Positions 38,517 to 46,292 of a stretch of 60,316 nucleotides of DNA are shown here, in pieces. Within the stretch, counting starts at the first letter, position 1; every line of letters begins with the position of its first letter. The notes under the pieces were generated by a model, which made no database searches, was not told the DNA's origin, and worked only from the letters and a program-made list of their open reading frames with translations. The translations under genes and the position numbers were made by a program. Origin of the DNA: Opitutia bacterium (GTDB taxonomy: Bacteria; Verrucomicrobiota; Verrucomicrobiia; Opitutales; UBA953); NCBI GenBank assembly GCA_003569165.1, contig BGOI01000010.1, positions 1 to 60,316 on the forward strand. The letters run 5' to 3'.

Positions 38517-39902
38517 TCAGTCGAAGATCTTGCCGGGGTTGAGCAGATTCTGCGGATCCCAGGCGCGCTTAATCTCGCGCATGAGGTCGTGGCTATTCTC
38601 GCCGACCTGACGTCGAAGCCAGGCTTTCTTCGCGAGTCCTACGCCGTGTTCGCCGGTGATCGTGCCGCCGAGGGCGAGGGTCTTGGTCACGATATCTTCC
38701 AGGGCTTCGTGGACACGGGCCATCTCCTCGCTGTTACGCTCGTCGGTCAAGAAAGTCGGGTGCAGGTTGCCGTCGCCCATGTGGCCGAACGTGCCGACCA
38801 ACAGCTTATGTTTCTTGGCGACTTCGGCGACGAAGGCGACCATCTCGGCGAGCTTGTCGCGCGGGACGGTGACGTCCTCGAGGATCGTGGTGGGGCGGAC
38901 GCGGGCGAGGGCGGAGAAGGCGGAGCGACGGGCGGAGGCGAGCTGCAGGGCTTCGGCGTCGTCGCGGGCCACGCGGACGTCCCGGGCGCCCCGGGCGCGG
39001 GCCAGGGTCAGCATCTGCTCGGCTTCTTCGGCGACCGCGGCCGGATGCCCGTCGGTCTCCATCAGCAGGAGCGCCTCGCAATCGCGGGGCAGGCCGATCT
39101 TGGCGTAATCCTCGACGCAACCGATGGTCATGCGGTCGAGGAACTCCAAGGTGCAGGGGATGATCTTCGCCGCGATGATGTCGGAGACCGTCTGGGCGGC
39201 GTCTTCCATGCGGTCATAGCTCGCCAGCATCGTGCGGCGGGCGGCGGGGCGGGGGACGACCTTGAGCAGGACTTCGGTGATGATGCCGAGCGTGCCTTCG
39301 GAGCCGATGAAGAGGTCCTTCATCGAATACCCGGCGACATCCTTCACGCAGGCGTTGCCGAAGTGGGCGATGCGACCGTCGGGCAGCACGACCTCGAGGC
39401 CCATCACGTAATCACGGGTGACTCCGTATTTCAGGCCACGTAGGCCGCCGGAATTCTCGGCCACGTTGCCGCCGATGGTGCTGATCTTCATCGAACCCGG
39501 GTCGGGCGGATAGAAGAGACCGTGCTTGTTGGCCGCGGCGTCGATGGCGGCCGTGATCGCGCCGCATTGGGCCCGGACGGTGAGGTTGGCTGCGTCGACC
39601 GAGAGGATCTTATCCAGGCGAGTCAGACACAGGACAATGCAGCCCGCAGAGGGTACGCTGCCGCCGCTGAGTCCGGTGCCGGAGCCGCGGGTGACGATCG
39701 CGAGGCCGCGAGCGGCCGCGAGCTTCACCACCTCGGAGATTTCTTGAGTCGATCCGGGCAGCACGACGACGCCGACTGGGCCCTTGAGGGCGGCCGTGCC
39801 GTCGAAGCCGTAGGGGATGGTGTCTTCCGGCGACGTCAGCACGTTCTCGACGCCGACGATGGCACGTAGGCGGGCGAGGACAGCTGGGTCAGGGGAGGAC
39901 AC
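38517..39902 (-). CDS. glcD: GlcD-like FAD-linked 2-hydroxy-acid oxidase subunit
   Basis: 461 aa from a GTG at 39902, five bases after the aldolase stop. FAD-binding type 4 domain: AIVTRGSGTGLSGGSVPSAG and ISTIGGNVAENSGGLRGLKY. C-terminal cap with VGTFGHMGDGNLHPTFLTD and GGTITGEHGVGLAKKAWLR, the active-site histidines of the family. It oxidises glycolate to glyoxylate, or D-lactate to pyruvate, with GlcF. Its place between an aldolase gene and glcF suggests the oxidised acid derives from the aldehyde released by that aldolase; an aldehyde dehydrogenase is not in the window. Confidence 0.94.
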   Translation of the reverse strand: MSSPDPAVLARLRAIVGVENVLTSPEDTIPYGFDGTAALKGPVGVVVLPGSTQEISEVVKLAAARGLAIVTRGSGTGLSGGSVPSAGCIVLCLTRLDKILSVDAANLTVRAQCGAITAAIDAAANKHGLFYPPDPGSMKISTIGGNVAENSGGLRGLKYGVTRDYVMGLEVVLPDGRIAHFGNACVKDVAGYSMKDLFIGSEGTLGIITEVLLKVVPRPAARRTMLASYDRMEDAAQTVSDIIAAKIIPCTLEFLDRMTIGCVEDYAKIGLPRDCEALLLMETDGHPAAVAEEAEQMLTLARARGARDVRVARDDAEALQLASARRSAFSALARVRPTTILEDVTVPRDKLAEMVAFVAEVAKKHKLLVGTFGHMGDGNLHPTFLTDERNSEEMARVHEALEDIVTKTLALGGTITGEHGVGLAKKAWLRRQVGENSHDLMREIKRAWDPQNLLNPGKIFD

Positions 39903-39907
39903 GGGGC

Positions 39908-40735
39908 TCAGATGAGCTTCAGGGCTTCGTCGACCGACGCGTTGCGGTGCACCATCGCCATGAGCGCCTGCGTGATGCCACGCGGGTTCGGGTGCTGGAT
40001 GACGTTGCGACCGTAGACGATGCCCGAGGCGCCCTGCTTGAGGAGGCCTTCGGTGCGGACGAGAATTTCCTTGTCGCTCACGCGACCGCCGCCACGGACG
40101 AGGACCGGGATGCCGGAAGCCGTCTCAATGACCTTGTGGTATTGCGAGACGTCGTCGGTCGGGTCGGCCTTGATCACGTCGGCGCCGAGTTCGACCGCCT
40201 GGCGGACCAGGTGGAGGATCTTCGTGAGGTCACCGTCGACCATGTAGCCGCCGGCGATGGCGTTGGGCTGGAAGACGAGCGGTTCGACCATCATCGGCAT
40301 GCCGTAGTAATCGGCCTGCGGCTTGAGCTTGATGATGTTCTCGATGCACTGCGCGGTCACGTCGGGCGCGCCGGGGATCTGGAAGAGGTTCACGCAGACG
40401 CACGCGGCGTCGAGGCGGACGGCCTGCAACATCGTCTCCTCGATCATCAGGCTGAACGCCGTGGCCGGGAGTTCCTTGCCGTAGACGTTGGCGGTGTCGG
40501 TGCGCAGGACGAGGGCCGGCTTCTGCTTGCCCGGGATGGACTGCAGGTGGCGGGCCTGACCGACCGTTAGTTGGATGGCGTCGGGACCGGCGTCGACGAG
40601 CGTGGCGACGACTTGGCGCATGTCTTCGATACCCTGCAGGAAGCCGGGCTGGTTGAAGAAGCCGTGGTCGACGGCGACGTCGAAGCAGCGCTTGGACGAG
40701 GCGTTGAAGAGGCGGTTGAGGCGATACTGCTTCAT
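39908..40735 (-). CDS. Class I aldolase of the DhnA/DeoC-LacD superfamily
   Basis: 275 aa. The N-terminus MKQYRLNRLFNASSKRCFDV is followed by AVDHGFFNQPGFLQGIEDM. Barrel strands include PDAIQLTVGQARHLQSIPGK, DAACVCVNLFQIPGAPD, YYGMPMMVEPLVFQPNAIAG, ELGADVIKADPTDDVSQYHK (the Lys of VIKADP is the expected Schiff-base residue) and IPVLVRGGGRVSDKEILVRT with the phosphate-binding glycines. The family includes archaeal-type fructose-bisphosphate aldolase, LsrF and YihT. It most likely cleaves a phosphorylated ketose to a triose phosphate and an aldehyde. Twenty bp after the isomerase gene and five before glcD. Confidence 0.9.
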   Translation of the reverse strand: MKQYRLNRLFNASSKRCFDVAVDHGFFNQPGFLQGIEDMRQVVATLVDAGPDAIQLTVGQARHLQSIPGKQKPALVLRTDTANVYGKELPATAFSLMIEETMLQAVRLDAACVCVNLFQIPGAPDVTAQCIENIIKLKPQADYYGMPMMVEPLVFQPNAIAGGYMVDGDLTKILHLVRQAVELGADVIKADPTDDVSQYHKVIETASGIPVLVRGGGRVSDKEILVRTEGLLKQGASGIVYGRNVIQHPNPRGITQALMAMVHRNASVDEALKLI

Positions 40736-40754
40736 GAGGGAGAGGGGGCGGGAC

Positions 40755-41798
40755 TTACTTCAGTCCCATGATGTGCTTGAGGATGTAGAGCTCGAGCGCT
40801 TCGTAGTCGCGGGCGTCGCGGTACTGCTGGACGAGCTTCTGGTCTACCGTGCGGACCTTCTGGACGAGCGCAAGGAACAGCTCGCGGCTATTCTTGAGGT
40901 GGTCGGTGACCGGGCTGCCGCGCTGGGTGCGGATGGCCTTGACGTCCAGGCCGATGAATTCGCCGCGGTTACCGTAGCCGGATTCCTCGAGGACGCGGAC
41001 CTGGTTGAAGGCCGCGCGGAGGTTGGCGCCGCCGAAGTTCTTGTCCTGGTCGTATTTCAGGCCGTTCTGGTCGTTGAGGTGGACGCTCGCCAGCTTGTCG
41101 TGGGCGAGGGCGAAGGCCATCTCGTCGCTGGCGTCGAGGCCAGCGAGCATGGCGTGGGCGGACTCGATGAGGCCCTTGACGCGCTTATGGTCCTTCGAGG
41201 CGTAGGAGAGGGTGAGGGCGTGGCCGATGGTCGGCACATAGGCCTGGTCGGTCGGTTCATTCGGCTTCGGCTCGATCCAGATTTCGATGTTCTTGTCGTA
41301 GTCGAGCATCGCGTTGACCGTCTCGAGCAGGCGCTGGTAGGCCAGCTTAGCGTCCTTGGCTTCGCGGATGTAGGTGCCTTCGCGGGCGAGCCAGAGCACG
41401 ATGGCCTTGGAGCCGACGGCGTTGGCGATGTCGATGCACTTCTTGGTGCGATCCCAAGCATAGGCGCGGTCGGACGCGCTGTTAGAAGTGTAGGCGCCGT
41501 CGACGGTCTGGTCGGCGAACCACAGGCGCGGGGCGACGAACTCCGGGGTGAGGCCTTGGTTGGCGAGCATCGCCTTCACCTCGGTGGCCTTCTTGAGGAT
41601 TTGGTCAGGCTTGAGGTCGTCCATGCCTGGGACGACGTCGTCGTCATGGAACTGTACGCCCTCGAAGCCGAGGGGCCGGTAGAGGGCGAACTTCTCCTCG
41701 TGGGGGAAGACCTTGCGGACGTCGCCGCCGAAGGGGTCGCCGCCCTCGCTGATGTTCCAAGGGCCGAAAGAGAATCGATACGTGACGGGGGTGCTCAT
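40755..41798 (-). CDS. Xylose isomerase-like sugar isomerase
   Basis: 347 aa TIM-barrel protein. Motifs parallel XylA: YRFSFGPWNISEGGDPFGGD at the start; FEGVQFHDDDVVPG; KAIVLWLAREGTYIREAKDA; IEIWIEPKPNEPTDQAYVPT (metal-ligand Glu); and ASVHLNDQNGLKYDQDKNFG (metal ligands, compare LNGQxxxxYDQD in XylA). It converts an aldose to a ketose using two divalent metals. The length is shorter than class II XylA and closer to the class I/actinobacterial type, and substrate could be xylose, rhamnose or fucose. First gene of the six-gene operon; a TAGAAT box lies 12 bases before the ATG. Confidence 0.88.
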   Translation of the reverse strand: MSTPVTYRFSFGPWNISEGGDPFGGDVRKVFPHEEKFALYRPLGFEGVQFHDDDVVPGMDDLKPDQILKKATEVKAMLANQGLTPEFVAPRLWFADQTVDGAYTSNSASDRAYAWDRTKKCIDIANAVGSKAIVLWLAREGTYIREAKDAKLAYQRLLETVNAMLDYDKNIEIWIEPKPNEPTDQAYVPTIGHALTLSYASKDHKRVKGLIESAHAMLAGLDASDEMAFALAHDKLASVHLNDQNGLKYDQDKNFGGANLRAAFNQVRVLEESGYGNRGEFIGLDVKAIRTQRGSPVTDHLKNSRELFLALVQKVRTVDQKLVQQYRDARDYEALELYILKHIMGLK

Positions 41799-41810
41799 GG
41801 GGAAAGCGCT

Positions 41811-41816
41811 ATTCTA
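41811..41816 (-). promoter_or_regulatory. Candidate -10 box TAGAAT for the isomerase operon
   Basis: On the minus strand TAGAAT ends 12 bases before the isomerase ATG, which would place the transcript start about five bases upstream of the codon. The same hexamer is found six bases before the DUF1501 ATG at 18845. No strong -35 box is evident. Confidence 0.45.
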
Positions 41817-41825
41817 ACAAAAAAT

Positions 41826-41879
41826 GCCGTTTGGGCTACTCTCAGAGTCTCTCCAGGTGGCACTATCGTCCCAAACGGC
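41826..41879. promoter_or_regulatory. Perfect 10-bp inverted repeat in the divergent intergenic region
   Basis: GCCGTTTGGG (41826-41835) and CCCAAACGGC (41870-41879) flank 34 bp between the divergent isomerase operon and the plus-strand sulfatase. The spacer holds CTCAGAGTCTCTC and the GCACTATCGTC motif also seen upstream of the DUF1501 gene. It is a good candidate for an operator controlling both directions; the AraC gene at 43441 is a possible binder. Confidence 0.5.
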
Positions 41880-41925
41880 TTGTGCTGAAACCTTACCTCG
41901 CCTCAGGTGTATTAACAGACCGACC

Positions 41926-43311
41926 ATGAAGTTCCCCTTCGCCCTGCTTATCGCGGCTTTCTTTGCTTCGCTCCACGCCGTCGATAAGCCCAACATCATC
42001 TTCATCCTGGTCGACGACGCGGGCATCGGGGATTTTTCGCCCTATGGCTGCAAATATGGCTCCACGCCCAACATCGATCGCCTGGCTAAGGAAGGCATGA
42101 AGTTCACCCGTGCCTATAGTGGCAGCGCCGTCTGCGCTCCTTCGCGGTGCGTGCTGATGACCGGCCAGCATACCGGGCACGCCCTGCGCCGGGCCAACCA
42201 AAGCAACATCGGGCTTCTGTCCCTCCCGACAGATCAAAAGACCGTGGCGAGCCTGCTGCATGGTGCTGGTTACGCCACTGGCGGCTTCGGCAAGTGGGCT
42301 CTCGGCAATCCTGGCTCGACTGGCGCGGCGGAGAAACAAGGCTTCGACGTGTTCTTCGGCTACTACGACCAGAAACACGCGCACGACTACTACACCGACC
42401 ATCTGGTCAAAAACGGTGTCGACGTGCCACAGCCGCAGTCAGGCATGCACACCTGGGAAGATTATTCTCATACCCGCATCGCCGATGAGACGCTGAAGTT
42501 CATCGAGCAGAACAAGGATCGGTCCTTCTTTTGCTATGCTGCGTGGACTCCTCCGCACGGAGACTTCGTCATCCCGGAGAATCCGGTCTTTGGGCAGAAA
42601 GCGTGGACGGAGGAAGTCCGGAATTACGCCGCGATGGTCGCGCTCGTCGACAAGGATGTCGGCCGCGTGATGCAGAAGCTGAAGGACCTTGGCATCGACG
42701 ATAAGACACTGGTGGTTTTCAGTTCCGACAATGGCGCGAACCTCGAATTCATCGAGTCGCTCGGCAGTACGGGCGGGCTCCGTGGCTACAAGCGGATGCT
42801 TTACGAAGGTGGTATGCGCACACCTTTCATCGCCCGCTGGCCTGGCAAGATTCAGCCTAGCACGACCAGCGATCTGCTGACCTCGTCCGTGGATTTCCTG
42901 CCGACGGCGGCAGAGCTCAGCGGAGTTCCCGGACCTAAAGGTCTGGATGGTCATTCGATCGTGCCGACCTTGCTCGGAAAAGGTCAGCAAGTGGTCCACG
43001 AATCGCTCTATTTTGAGATTTACGAACCCTACTTCCAGCAGGCCGTGCGCATGGGTGATTGGAAAGGCTACCGGCTCGGTACCAAGGCCCCGCTCGAACT
43101 CTACGATCTCAAGTCCGACCCGGCCGAAAAGCAGAACCTCGCCGCCGCCCACCCGGACATCGTCAAGCGGATCGAAGCCATCATGACCGCCGAGCACGTT
43201 CCATCGCCTCACTACGATGCGCCCGAGCAAGGCAAAGCGACGGTATCTAAAGGTAAGAAGAAAGCGTCACTCCCTGAGCTCTTGAACGAGGAGACGAAAA
43301 AAACCAAGTAA
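41926..43311 (+). CDS. Secreted sulfatase
   Basis: 461 aa from the ATG at 41926 (MKFPFALLIAAFFASLHA, signal peptide). The metal strand is KPNIIFILVDDAGIGDFSPY, the formylglycine motif C70-A-P-S-R with GQHTGHALRRANQ, then GYATGGFGKWALGNPGST (Trp-Ala in place of the common Trp-His-Leu) and VFSSDNGANLEFIESLGSTG. The C-terminus ends in a Lys-rich tail. No Shine-Dalgarno box; a TATTAA hexamer sits ten bases before the ATG. Divergent from the sugar-isomerase operon, with which it may share regulation. Confidence 0.95.
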   Translation: MKFPFALLIAAFFASLHAVDKPNIIFILVDDAGIGDFSPYGCKYGSTPNIDRLAKEGMKFTRAYSGSAVCAPSRCVLMTGQHTGHALRRANQSNIGLLSLPTDQKTVASLLHGAGYATGGFGKWALGNPGSTGAAEKQGFDVFFGYYDQKHAHDYYTDHLVKNGVDVPQPQSGMHTWEDYSHTRIADETLKFIEQNKDRSFFCYAAWTPPHGDFVIPENPVFGQKAWTEEVRNYAAMVALVDKDVGRVMQKLKDLGIDDKTLVVFSSDNGANLEFIESLGSTGGLRGYKRMLYEGGMRTPFIARWPGKIQPSTTSDLLTSSVDFLPTAAELSGVPGPKGLDGHSIVPTLLGKGQQVVHESLYFEIYEPYFQQAVRMGDWKGYRLGTKAPLELYDLKSDPAEKQNLAAAHPDIVKRIEAIMTAEHVPSPHYDAPEQGKATVSKGKKKASLPELLNEETKKTK

Positions 43312-43330
43312 GGCGGGTGCTGCGTTCGTC

Positions 43331-43370
43331 CCTGCAGGAGCCGCGTTGCTTGGGCGCTCGCGCCCGCAGG
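43331..43370 (+). terminator. Hairpin after the sulfatase gene
   Basis: GGGCGC-TC-GCGCCC (43352-43365) sits inside outer arms CCTGC (43331-43335) and GCAGG (43366-43370), starting 20 bases after the stop. The strong stem lacks a T-tract but is followed by GGTAGGAG, so it may instead be a decayed REP-type unit. Confidence 0.35.
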
Positions 43371-43405
43371 GTAGGAGTGGGTGGCACTTTTGTCTCAATT
43401 CTCCC

Positions 43406-43433
43406 TTGCGAGCGGGGGTGCTAATGATACGAA
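43406..43433 (+). promoter_or_regulatory. Candidate promoter of the AraC gene
   Basis: TTGCGA (43406-43411), 16-bp spacer, TACGAA (43428-43433), seven bases before the ATG at 43441. The start point would fall at or next to the start codon, a leaderless arrangement like that proposed for the genes at 18845 and 41798. Confidence 0.4.
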
Positions 43434-43440
43434 TGACCCT

Positions 43441-44343
43441 ATGAAAGCCATCCGCGAGAAGGTCGAGCTGCCCGAAGGGCACTCCTTCCGCGTCTTGCGT
43501 TGGGCGAAGTCCCTCCGGGACGTCGAATGCATCTTGGAACCGGGTCGGACGCAGCCCGTGCAAGGGGAAGGGAATCACTGGCACTTCCATAAGGAGATGG
43601 AGCTAACCTTGTTCACGGCGGGGGAGGGGACGCGCTTCGTCGGCGACGCCATCGGCGCGTTCGCGGAGGGCGACCTGGTGCTGCTCGGCGAACGTCTCCC
43701 GCACCACTGGCATACCTCCGGCGCGTCAGGCGGTCTGTCGATCCAGTGGCACTTCCCCGAGAGCCATCCCGTCTGGGCGTTCCCGGAGAACCTCGAGCTG
43801 CGCGATCTCTTCAGGCGGGCGGAACGCGGCCTGCACCTGCGCGGGCGGACCGCGGCGACCATCGCCGCGCTCATGCAGGATGTCGCCCGCAGCAAGGGCG
43901 CCGGTCAGCTGGCGGCGCTCCTGCGTCTGCTGGCCGAGGTCGCCGACGCACCGGAGTCCGATCTCGCGCTGCTGTCGTCGCGCAGTTTCACGCTCAGCGC
44001 CGAATCGCATTACCAGAAAGCCATCTCGAAGTCCGTCCAGCACCTCGTGGCCAACTTCCGCGACGAGATCCGGCTGGAAGACCTCCTGAAGATCTCCGGC
44101 CTCAGTCGGCCGACCTTTGCCCGTCAGTTCAAGCAGCACTCCGGTCACAACTTCAGCGCTTTCGTGAACGTGCTCCGCCTGCAGGCCGCCCGTCGGGAGC
44201 TGCGGGACGGCGAGCGGAGTGTCCTGGATATCGCTCTGGCCTGCGGCTTCCGGCAGGTGACCTTCTTTAACCGTCTATTTAAGCGGGAGATGAAGTGCAC
44301 CCCGGTGGAGTATCGGCGGAAGCAGAGGAGGAAGGGGAGGTAG
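43441..44343 (+). CDS. AraC-family regulator with cupin sensor domain
   Basis: 300 aa from the ATG at 43441 (MKAIREKVELPEGHSFRVLR); an in-frame GTG 60 bases upstream is less likely. The cupin half has GNHWHFHKEMELTLFTAGEG and VLLGERLPHHWHTSGAS. The DNA-binding half has IRLEDLLKISGLSRPTFARQ and RSVLDIALACGFRQVTFFNR, two helix-turn-helix motifs. It likely senses a sugar and controls the neighbouring sulfatase and possibly the divergent isomerase operon. No gene follows within 390 bp on the same strand. Confidence 0.93.
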   Translation: MKAIREKVELPEGHSFRVLRWAKSLRDVECILEPGRTQPVQGEGNHWHFHKEMELTLFTAGEGTRFVGDAIGAFAEGDLVLLGERLPHHWHTSGASGGLSIQWHFPESHPVWAFPENLELRDLFRRAERGLHLRGRTAATIAALMQDVARSKGAGQLAALLRLLAEVADAPESDLALLSSRSFTLSAESHYQKAISKSVQHLVANFRDEIRLEDLLKISGLSRPTFARQFKQHSGHNFSAFVNVLRLQAARRELRDGERSVLDIALACGFRQVTFFNRLFKREMKCTPVEYRRKQRRKGR

Positions 44344-44346
44344 AGT

Positions 44347-44401
44347 GGAGGACTGAATGGAGAGCTGAATAGAGGACTGAATTGATAACAGAGGACTGAA
44401 T
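44347..44401. repeat. 12-bp tandem repeat (GGAGGACTGAAT type)
   Basis: Three adjacent 12-bp units (44347-44358, 44359-44370, 44371-44382) and a fourth after an 8-base spacer (44390-44401), with one to three mismatches each. It lies in the 391-bp gene-free stretch 44344-44734, directly after the AraC gene. Confidence 0.7.
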
Positions 44402-44426
44402 CGATGACAGAGGACGGATGGCAGAG

Positions 44427-44495
44427 TACCTGAACCTGTACCTGTACCTGAGCAGCCGAACCTGAGACCCGACGGCCGAGACCTGGGACCTGAAA
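44427..44495. repeat. ACCTG-type repeat block, copy 1
   Basis: A run of ACCTGT/ACCTGA words that ends with GACCTGGGACCTGAAA (44480-44495). The last 16 bases recur exactly at 57413-57428, and the roughly 60 bases before them align with 57361-57412 with small indels. It marks a second dispersed intergenic family besides the REP units. Confidence 0.7.
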
Positions 44496-44523
44496 GAAAT
44501 GCCCCCGGCCAACTATCCGTTCT

Positions 44524-44539
44524 CCGGTTTACCTTTGAG
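44524..44539. repeat. CCGGTYTMCCTTTGAG box, copy 1
   Basis: CCGGTTTACCTTTGAG, 18 bases before a REPIN. Copies matching 14 of 16 bases occur at 58704-58719 and 59901-59916, each 21-26 bases after a REPIN. Confidence 0.6.
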
Positions 44540-44557
44540 CTAATAGCCGTTGTCTCG

Positions 44558-44613
44558 GGTAGGGTTGAGCGCCCTCGCTCAACCGCGGCTGACCAAGGGT
44601 GGTCAGCCCTACC
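44558..44613. repeat. REPIN-like 56-bp inverted pair, covarying with 34845-34900
   Basis: GGTAGGG at 44558 and CCCTACC ending at 44613 enclose hairpins GTTGAGCG-CCCT-CGCTCAAC and GGCTGACCA-AGGG-TGGTCAGCC, separated by CGC. Length and layout equal those of 34845-34900. Five stem pairs differ and both bases change in each; the other differences are in the loops. Confidence 0.88.
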
Positions 44614-44734
44614 ATGGTTACCTCCGCCAGCGCTGGAAGGGGCGATAAGGGATAGTCCTCAGACGGAAGCTGGGGCAGGGACGCTTATTAATATCGGAAA
44701 GCTCCTTCCGGTAACCATGATTTACCCCAACCCC

Positions 44735-46129
44735 ATGAAACTCCCCGCTCTCCTCCTGCTGGCCGCTGCTTCCATCTCCTTCGCCGCCGACCCGGCGCTC
44801 ACGATCTACAACGGCGGCTATGCCGTGGTGCGTGAGACTCTGCCGATCGAACTCAAGTCCGGCGTCAACCAGGTCTCCTTCGCCGGCGTCACGGCGCAGG
44901 TTGAGGCCGACTCCGTCATCCTCCGCGACATCAAGGGCAAGGCTGAGTTCCAGGTCCTCGAGCAGTCCTATCGCAATGACCCCGTCACGCAAGCGATGCT
45001 GCTGTCGCTCTTCGAAGGTAAGACCCTCGATTTCAATCGCCGCGAGACCAACAAGCCCGATCGCGTCGTCGTCGGCAAAGTGGTGCGTAGCGGCTTCGTC
45101 CCTGGTGGCAACTTCGTCGAACCCATTATCGAGGTCGACGGCAAGTTGCAGTTCTCCCTTCCGGGTGAGCCGATCTTCCCGTCGCTCGGCAATGACAATG
45201 TCCTGAAGCCTACCCTGAACTGGAAGCTCAACTCCGCCTCGTCCGGCAAGATCGCCGCCGAGGTCGCTTACCTCAGCCGCGGTTTCACCTGGGAGGCCAG
45301 CTACAACCTCGTCGCCACCGAGAAGAGCGATGTCTTGGACGTGGTAGGTTGGGTCACGATGAACAACCAGAGCGGCATGACTTTTAATGAAGCCAAGATC
45401 AAGCTCATGGCTGGTGACGTGAATCGCGTTGAACCGGAATATCAACACATGGCTCGCGCTGCGGCTTTGAGTGTCGCTTCCATGGATGCCGTCAAGGTCG
45501 TCACCGAAAAGTCCTTCGACGAGTTCCATCTCTATACGTTGGGCAACCCCGCAACCTTGCGCGACAAGGAGACCAAGCAGGTCGAATTCGTCCGGGCTAC
45601 GGGCGTGAAGGCTGAGCGCATCTACGTCTTCGAAGGCGCCCATCATTATAACCGCCGCGGGGTCTCCTCGACTGGCAAGGTCCAGGTCTATCGCGAGTTC
45701 AAGAACTCCGAGGCCAACAAACTCGGCATCGCCCTACCGAAGGGCAAGGTGCGCTTTTACTCCCAGGACGGCGATCGCCAGCTCGAGTTCGTGGGCGAGA
45801 ACCAGATCGATCATACGCCCAAGGATGAAACCATCCGCGTGCTGACCGGTAATAGCTTCGATCTCGTCGGCGAGCATCGCATGACGAACAAGACCGAGGA
45901 CGGATCCAATCGCGTCGCCACGCAGACTTTCGAGATCAAAGTGCGCAATCGCAAGAAGGAGCCCGTCGAGATCCGCGTCGTCGAGCATGCGACACGTGGC
46001 GGTAACTGGACGCTCACCGCCCAGAGCCAGCCACATGAGAAGAAGGACGCCACCACCCTCGAATTCCGCGTTCCGCTCAAGCCCGACGAAGAGAAGACGG
46101 TGACGTATACGATTCGGTATACGTGGTAA
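44735..46129 (+). CDS. DUF4139 domain protein, secreted
   Basis: 464 aa from the ATG at 44735 (MKLPALLLLAAASISFA, signal peptide); an in-frame ATG at 44717 adds six residues. The protein has the usual order of the family: an N-terminal segment (ALTIYNGGYAVVRETLPIEL), then a mixed beta domain with YLSRGFTWEASYNLVATEKS, GWVTMNNQSGMTFNEAKIKL, and a C-terminal beta-rich part (NRKKEPVEIRVVEHATRGGN, KPDEEKTVTYTIRYTW). Function unknown; such proteins are exported and may be surface or envelope proteins. The last codons contain a perfect 8-bp dyad (ACGTATAC/GTATACGT, 46103-46124), and a REP unit starts three bases after the stop codon. Confidence 0.88.
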   Translation: MKLPALLLLAAASISFAADPALTIYNGGYAVVRETLPIELKSGVNQVSFAGVTAQVEADSVILRDIKGKAEFQVLEQSYRNDPVTQAMLLSLFEGKTLDFNRRETNKPDRVVVGKVVRSGFVPGGNFVEPIIEVDGKLQFSLPGEPIFPSLGNDNVLKPTLNWKLNSASSGKIAAEVAYLSRGFTWEASYNLVATEKSDVLDVVGWVTMNNQSGMTFNEAKIKLMAGDVNRVEPEYQHMARAAALSVASMDAVKVVTEKSFDEFHLYTLGNPATLRDKETKQVEFVRATGVKAERIYVFEGAHHYNRRGVSSTGKVQVYREFKNSEANKLGIALPKGKVRFYSQDGDRQLEFVGENQIDHTPKDETIRVLTGNSFDLVGEHRMTNKTEDGSNRVATQTFEIKVRNRKKEPVEIRVVEHATRGGNWTLTAQSQPHEKKDATTLEFRVPLKPDEEKTVTYTIRYTW

Positions 46130-46132
46130 TGA

Positions 46133-46292
46133 GGTAGGGACAGCACCACGTGCTGTCCTCGTTCGCCGTAGGGCGAACTATCTTAGGGGCGTGGCTACGC
46201 TGCGCCCGGTCACGACGTAGTCGTGACCCTACCTTAGGCCGCCCTGCGGCGGCCATCACGCACCTATGTCGTGACGCGGTCCCGACCCTACC
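46133..46292. repeat. Dense REP-like cluster (three clear and up to three degenerate units)
   Basis: Part of the 360-bp gene-free stretch 46130-46489. Clear units: 46133-46158 (plus; stem GGACAGCAC-CAC-GTGCTGTCC), 46208-46233 (reverse; GGTCACGAC-GTA-GTCGTGACC then CCCTACC), and 46268-46292 (reverse; the same 25-bp unit as 34807 and 57219). Degenerate hairpins between them: GTTCGCC-GTAG-GGCGAAC (46161-46178), GGGCGTGGC-TAC-GCTGCGCCC (about 46187-46207, with wobble pairs) and GGCCGCC-CTGC-GGCGGCC (46237-46254). Nothing else is recognised in 46293-46489 except an AT-rich patch (46408-46420) that may belong to a promoter for the next gene. Confidence 0.85.

Noticed and set aside
35036-41798. Bacterial microcompartment-linked fucose/rhamnose pathway
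   Set aside because: The enzyme set is partly similar, but no BMC shell protein, acylating aldehyde dehydrogenase or phosphotransacylase is in the window.
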